Shown one piece after another: positions 62,738 to 64,000 of a stretch of 64,000 nt of DNA. The notes beneath the pieces were generated by a model. That model was not told the DNA's origin. It saw only the letters and a program-made list of their open reading frames with translations, and did no database searches. The stretch covers positions 1-64,000 of the forward strand of contig ONCG01000013.1 of assembly GCA_900316285.1 (NCBI GenBank). Direction: 5' to 3'. The position numbers and the translations under genes are program-made. The stretch comes from an uncultured Prevotellaceae bacterium (GTDB taxonomy: Bacteria; Bacteroidota; Bacteroidia; Bacteroidales; Bacteroidaceae). Positions within the stretch are counted from its first letter, which is position 1. Each line of letters begins with the position of its first letter.

Positions 62738-64000
62738 CTACTTATACATCGGCCCGAAGTTCTTGCAGGCGCGATAGTCGGCACCCTCTTTGTCCATGCC
62801 GAACGCATTCCAGGCGGCAGGACGGAAGATGTCCTTGTCCTCGATGTTGTGCATGCAGACGGGGATGCGCAGGATGGAACAGAGCGTCAGCACATCGGCT
62901 CCGATGTGGCCATAGGCGATGGCTCCGTGGTTGGCACCCCAGCAGTTCATGACGGAATACACATCCTTGAAGCAGTCCTTCTTCTCGTCGAGGCGTGGCA
63001 CAAACCATGTCGTGGGCCATGTGGGATCGGTGCGGCGGTCGAGGGCATCATGAATCTCGGCGGGCAGTTCCACAGTCCAGCCCTCTGCAAGCTGCAGCAC
63101 GGGACCGAGACCTTCCACCATGTTCATGCGCATCATCGTCATCGGCATACCGCCACGACTCACGAAATGGCTCGAATAGCCACCACCGCGGAAGTAGTCG
63201 CGGTCGGCAGGCATCCAGCTGGTTGCCTTCAGGCAGGCCTCCACATCGGCATTGGTGAGTTCCCAGTGGGGTTTCATCGTGGGATTACCGTCTTTGTCGG
63301 TCATCGCGCCCGTGGCATCGAGCGTCGTGGCACCGCTGTTAATCAGGTGGATGAAGCCGCCAGCAGCCATGCCTTCGGGACGATGGCCCGTGACACGCTC
63401 CACAGCATCGGGACTCCAATAGGTGCGAATGTCGGAGAACATCACGCCACGATTGGTGAGCAGATGACCGAAAAGCATCGTCATGCCGTTGAGAAAGTCA
63501 TTCTCCGTAGCGAGCACATCAGCCTCGCGCGGTCCGTTCCAGTCGAACGACGTGCAGAGCATCGACTCGGGGAAGTCGAAGTTCGGCTTGTAGTCGGTCC
63601 ACTGGCGCTGTCCCTGCACACCGCCAGCGATGGCGTTGTGGCCAAGCGCCTCTTCCTTATAGCCCATCTCGCGCAGCCGCTCGTTGCCATGCATGAGGTC
63701 GCGGATGATCATCATCGTCTTCACGGTGAACTCCCAGTCCTCATCCTTCTCCTGACGGTTCTTACCCTTGCCCTTGCCGTTGAACGTAGTCATAGGTGTG
63801 CCGGGGAAGAGCGGACGATCTTCGTTGTAGTCGTGGCCTTCCTGCGGCTTGCAGTATTTCTCCACCCACTCCATCGCTTTCTTGAACTCCTCGGGGTCGA
63901 AGATGTTGAAGTCCACGCGACGCAGAATCTCCACCAGCGACACATACTCCGTGCGCATGCCGAGGTAGTGCTGCAGGAAGTCGGCATTCACGATGCTTCC
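62738..64000 (-). CDS. fucI: L-fucose isomerase, C-terminal part (cut by window end)
   Basis: About 420 residues are present and the frame runs off the end. FucI turns L-fucose to L-fuculose with Mn. Signs: [42 protein letters not shown], then [21 protein letters not shown] with [12 protein letters not shown] (active-site region), and C-terminal [34 protein letters not shown] with metal-site His. It is followed by fucP, forming a fucose operon. Confidence 0.95.
   Translation of the reverse strand, partial: GSIVNADFLQHYLGMRTEYVSLVEILRRVDFNIFDPEEFKKAMEWVEKYCKPQEGHDYNEDRPLFPGTPMTTFNGKGKGKNRQEKDEDWEFTVKTMMIIRDLMHGNERLREMGYKEEALGHNAIAGGVQGQRQWTDYKPNFDFPESMLCTSFDWNGPREADVLATENDFLNGMTMLFGHLLTNRGVMFSDIRTYWSPDAVERVTGHRPEGMAAGGFIHLINSGATTLDATGAMTDKDGNPTMKPHWELTNADVEACLKATSWMPADRDYFRGGGYSSHFVSRGGMPMTMMRMNMVEGLGPVLQLAEGWTVELPAEIHDALDRRTDPTWPTTWFVPRLDEKKDCFKDVYSVMNCWGANHGAIAYGHIGADVLTLCSILRIPVCMHNIEDKDIFRPAAWNAFGMDKEGADYRACKNFGPMYK

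Overview
The window looks like chromosomal DNA from a gut-type Bacteroidales, most likely a Prevotella-like member of the Prevotellaceae. The grounds are: many promoters of the Bacteroidetes sigma-ABfr type (TTG or TTTG, 19-20 bases, TAnnTTTGC); a long GlnA and a long type II-C Cas9 of Bacteroidetes kind; lipoproteins and secreted glycoside hydrolases with Prevotella-style C-terminal tails; and many small palindromic repeats. No rRNA or tRNA gene was seen. Species assignment is inference. LAYOUT. 1-1450: an AT-rich patch with two putative orphan immunity genes (Tai4-like lipoprotein, Imm11-like) separated by a 94-bp MITE whose ends match an IS982-family element further along. 1480-2900: repeat-rich DNA and an ApbE-like flavin transferase with eroded ends. 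2916-12881 (minus strand): a secreted carbohydrate cluster, namely a double DUF1080 protein, two Tat-exported Gfo/Idh/MocA oxidoreductases, a 1472-residue GH2 beta-galactosidase and an SGNH esterase. The DUF1080 plus Gfo/Idh pairing suggests the 3-keto-glycoside route of sugar cleavage. 13306-15540: an Asp-rich coiled-coil protein and glutamine synthetase. 16018-18156: an ABC transporter with its YtrA-type GntR repressor and a clear operator. 18427-31211 (mostly plus): ClpB, an OPT peptide transporter, a GH43 arabinanase, a mini-metallopeptidase-like protein, a radical SAM/lipoprotein pair, and a helicase carrying an inserted DEDDh exonuclease. 31286-37189 (minus): PAS protein, N-carbamoylputrescine amidase, PyrD, PyrK, an XRE regulator and HolA. 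37414-40167: a coupled operon of a secreted protein, an ECF sigma factor and a probable anti-sigma factor. 40306-43173: a 22-bp repeat array split by an IS982 element, a pRiA4b-type protein and a DUF4298 protein. 43313-52514: a complete type II-C CRISPR-Cas system (divergent tracrRNA, cas9, cas1, cas2, and an array of 44 full 47-bp repeats). 52782-55602: HsdR-N protein, sialidase, a REP-associated transposase inside its own REP repeats, and L-rhamnose mutarotase. 55993-61313: Sel1 protein, an ECF sigma factor fused through a membrane helix to an outer-membrane barrel, and a radical SAM/oxidoreductase pair. 61397-64000: the FucP symporter and FucI (cut by the window end). HOW PARTS WORK TOGETHER. 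Sialidase, GH2 galactosidase, fucose isomerase and fucose symporter fit foraging on host glycans; GH43 and rhamnose mutarotase fit plant polysaccharides. No SusC/SusD pair lies in the window. The CRISPR locus appears intact and unusual in detail: every standard repeat, read on the minus strand, carries a full Bacteroidetes promoter, so each crRNA can start on its own while transcription runs back toward cas2. The most unusual items are the sigma factor/outer-membrane barrel fusion (57402-59138), three intergenic arrays built on a strict 22-bp period (15671-15956, 40306-41643, 56814-57143), the self-contained promoter-in-repeat CRISPR array, and the REP transposase whose gene contains and ends in its own REP sequence.
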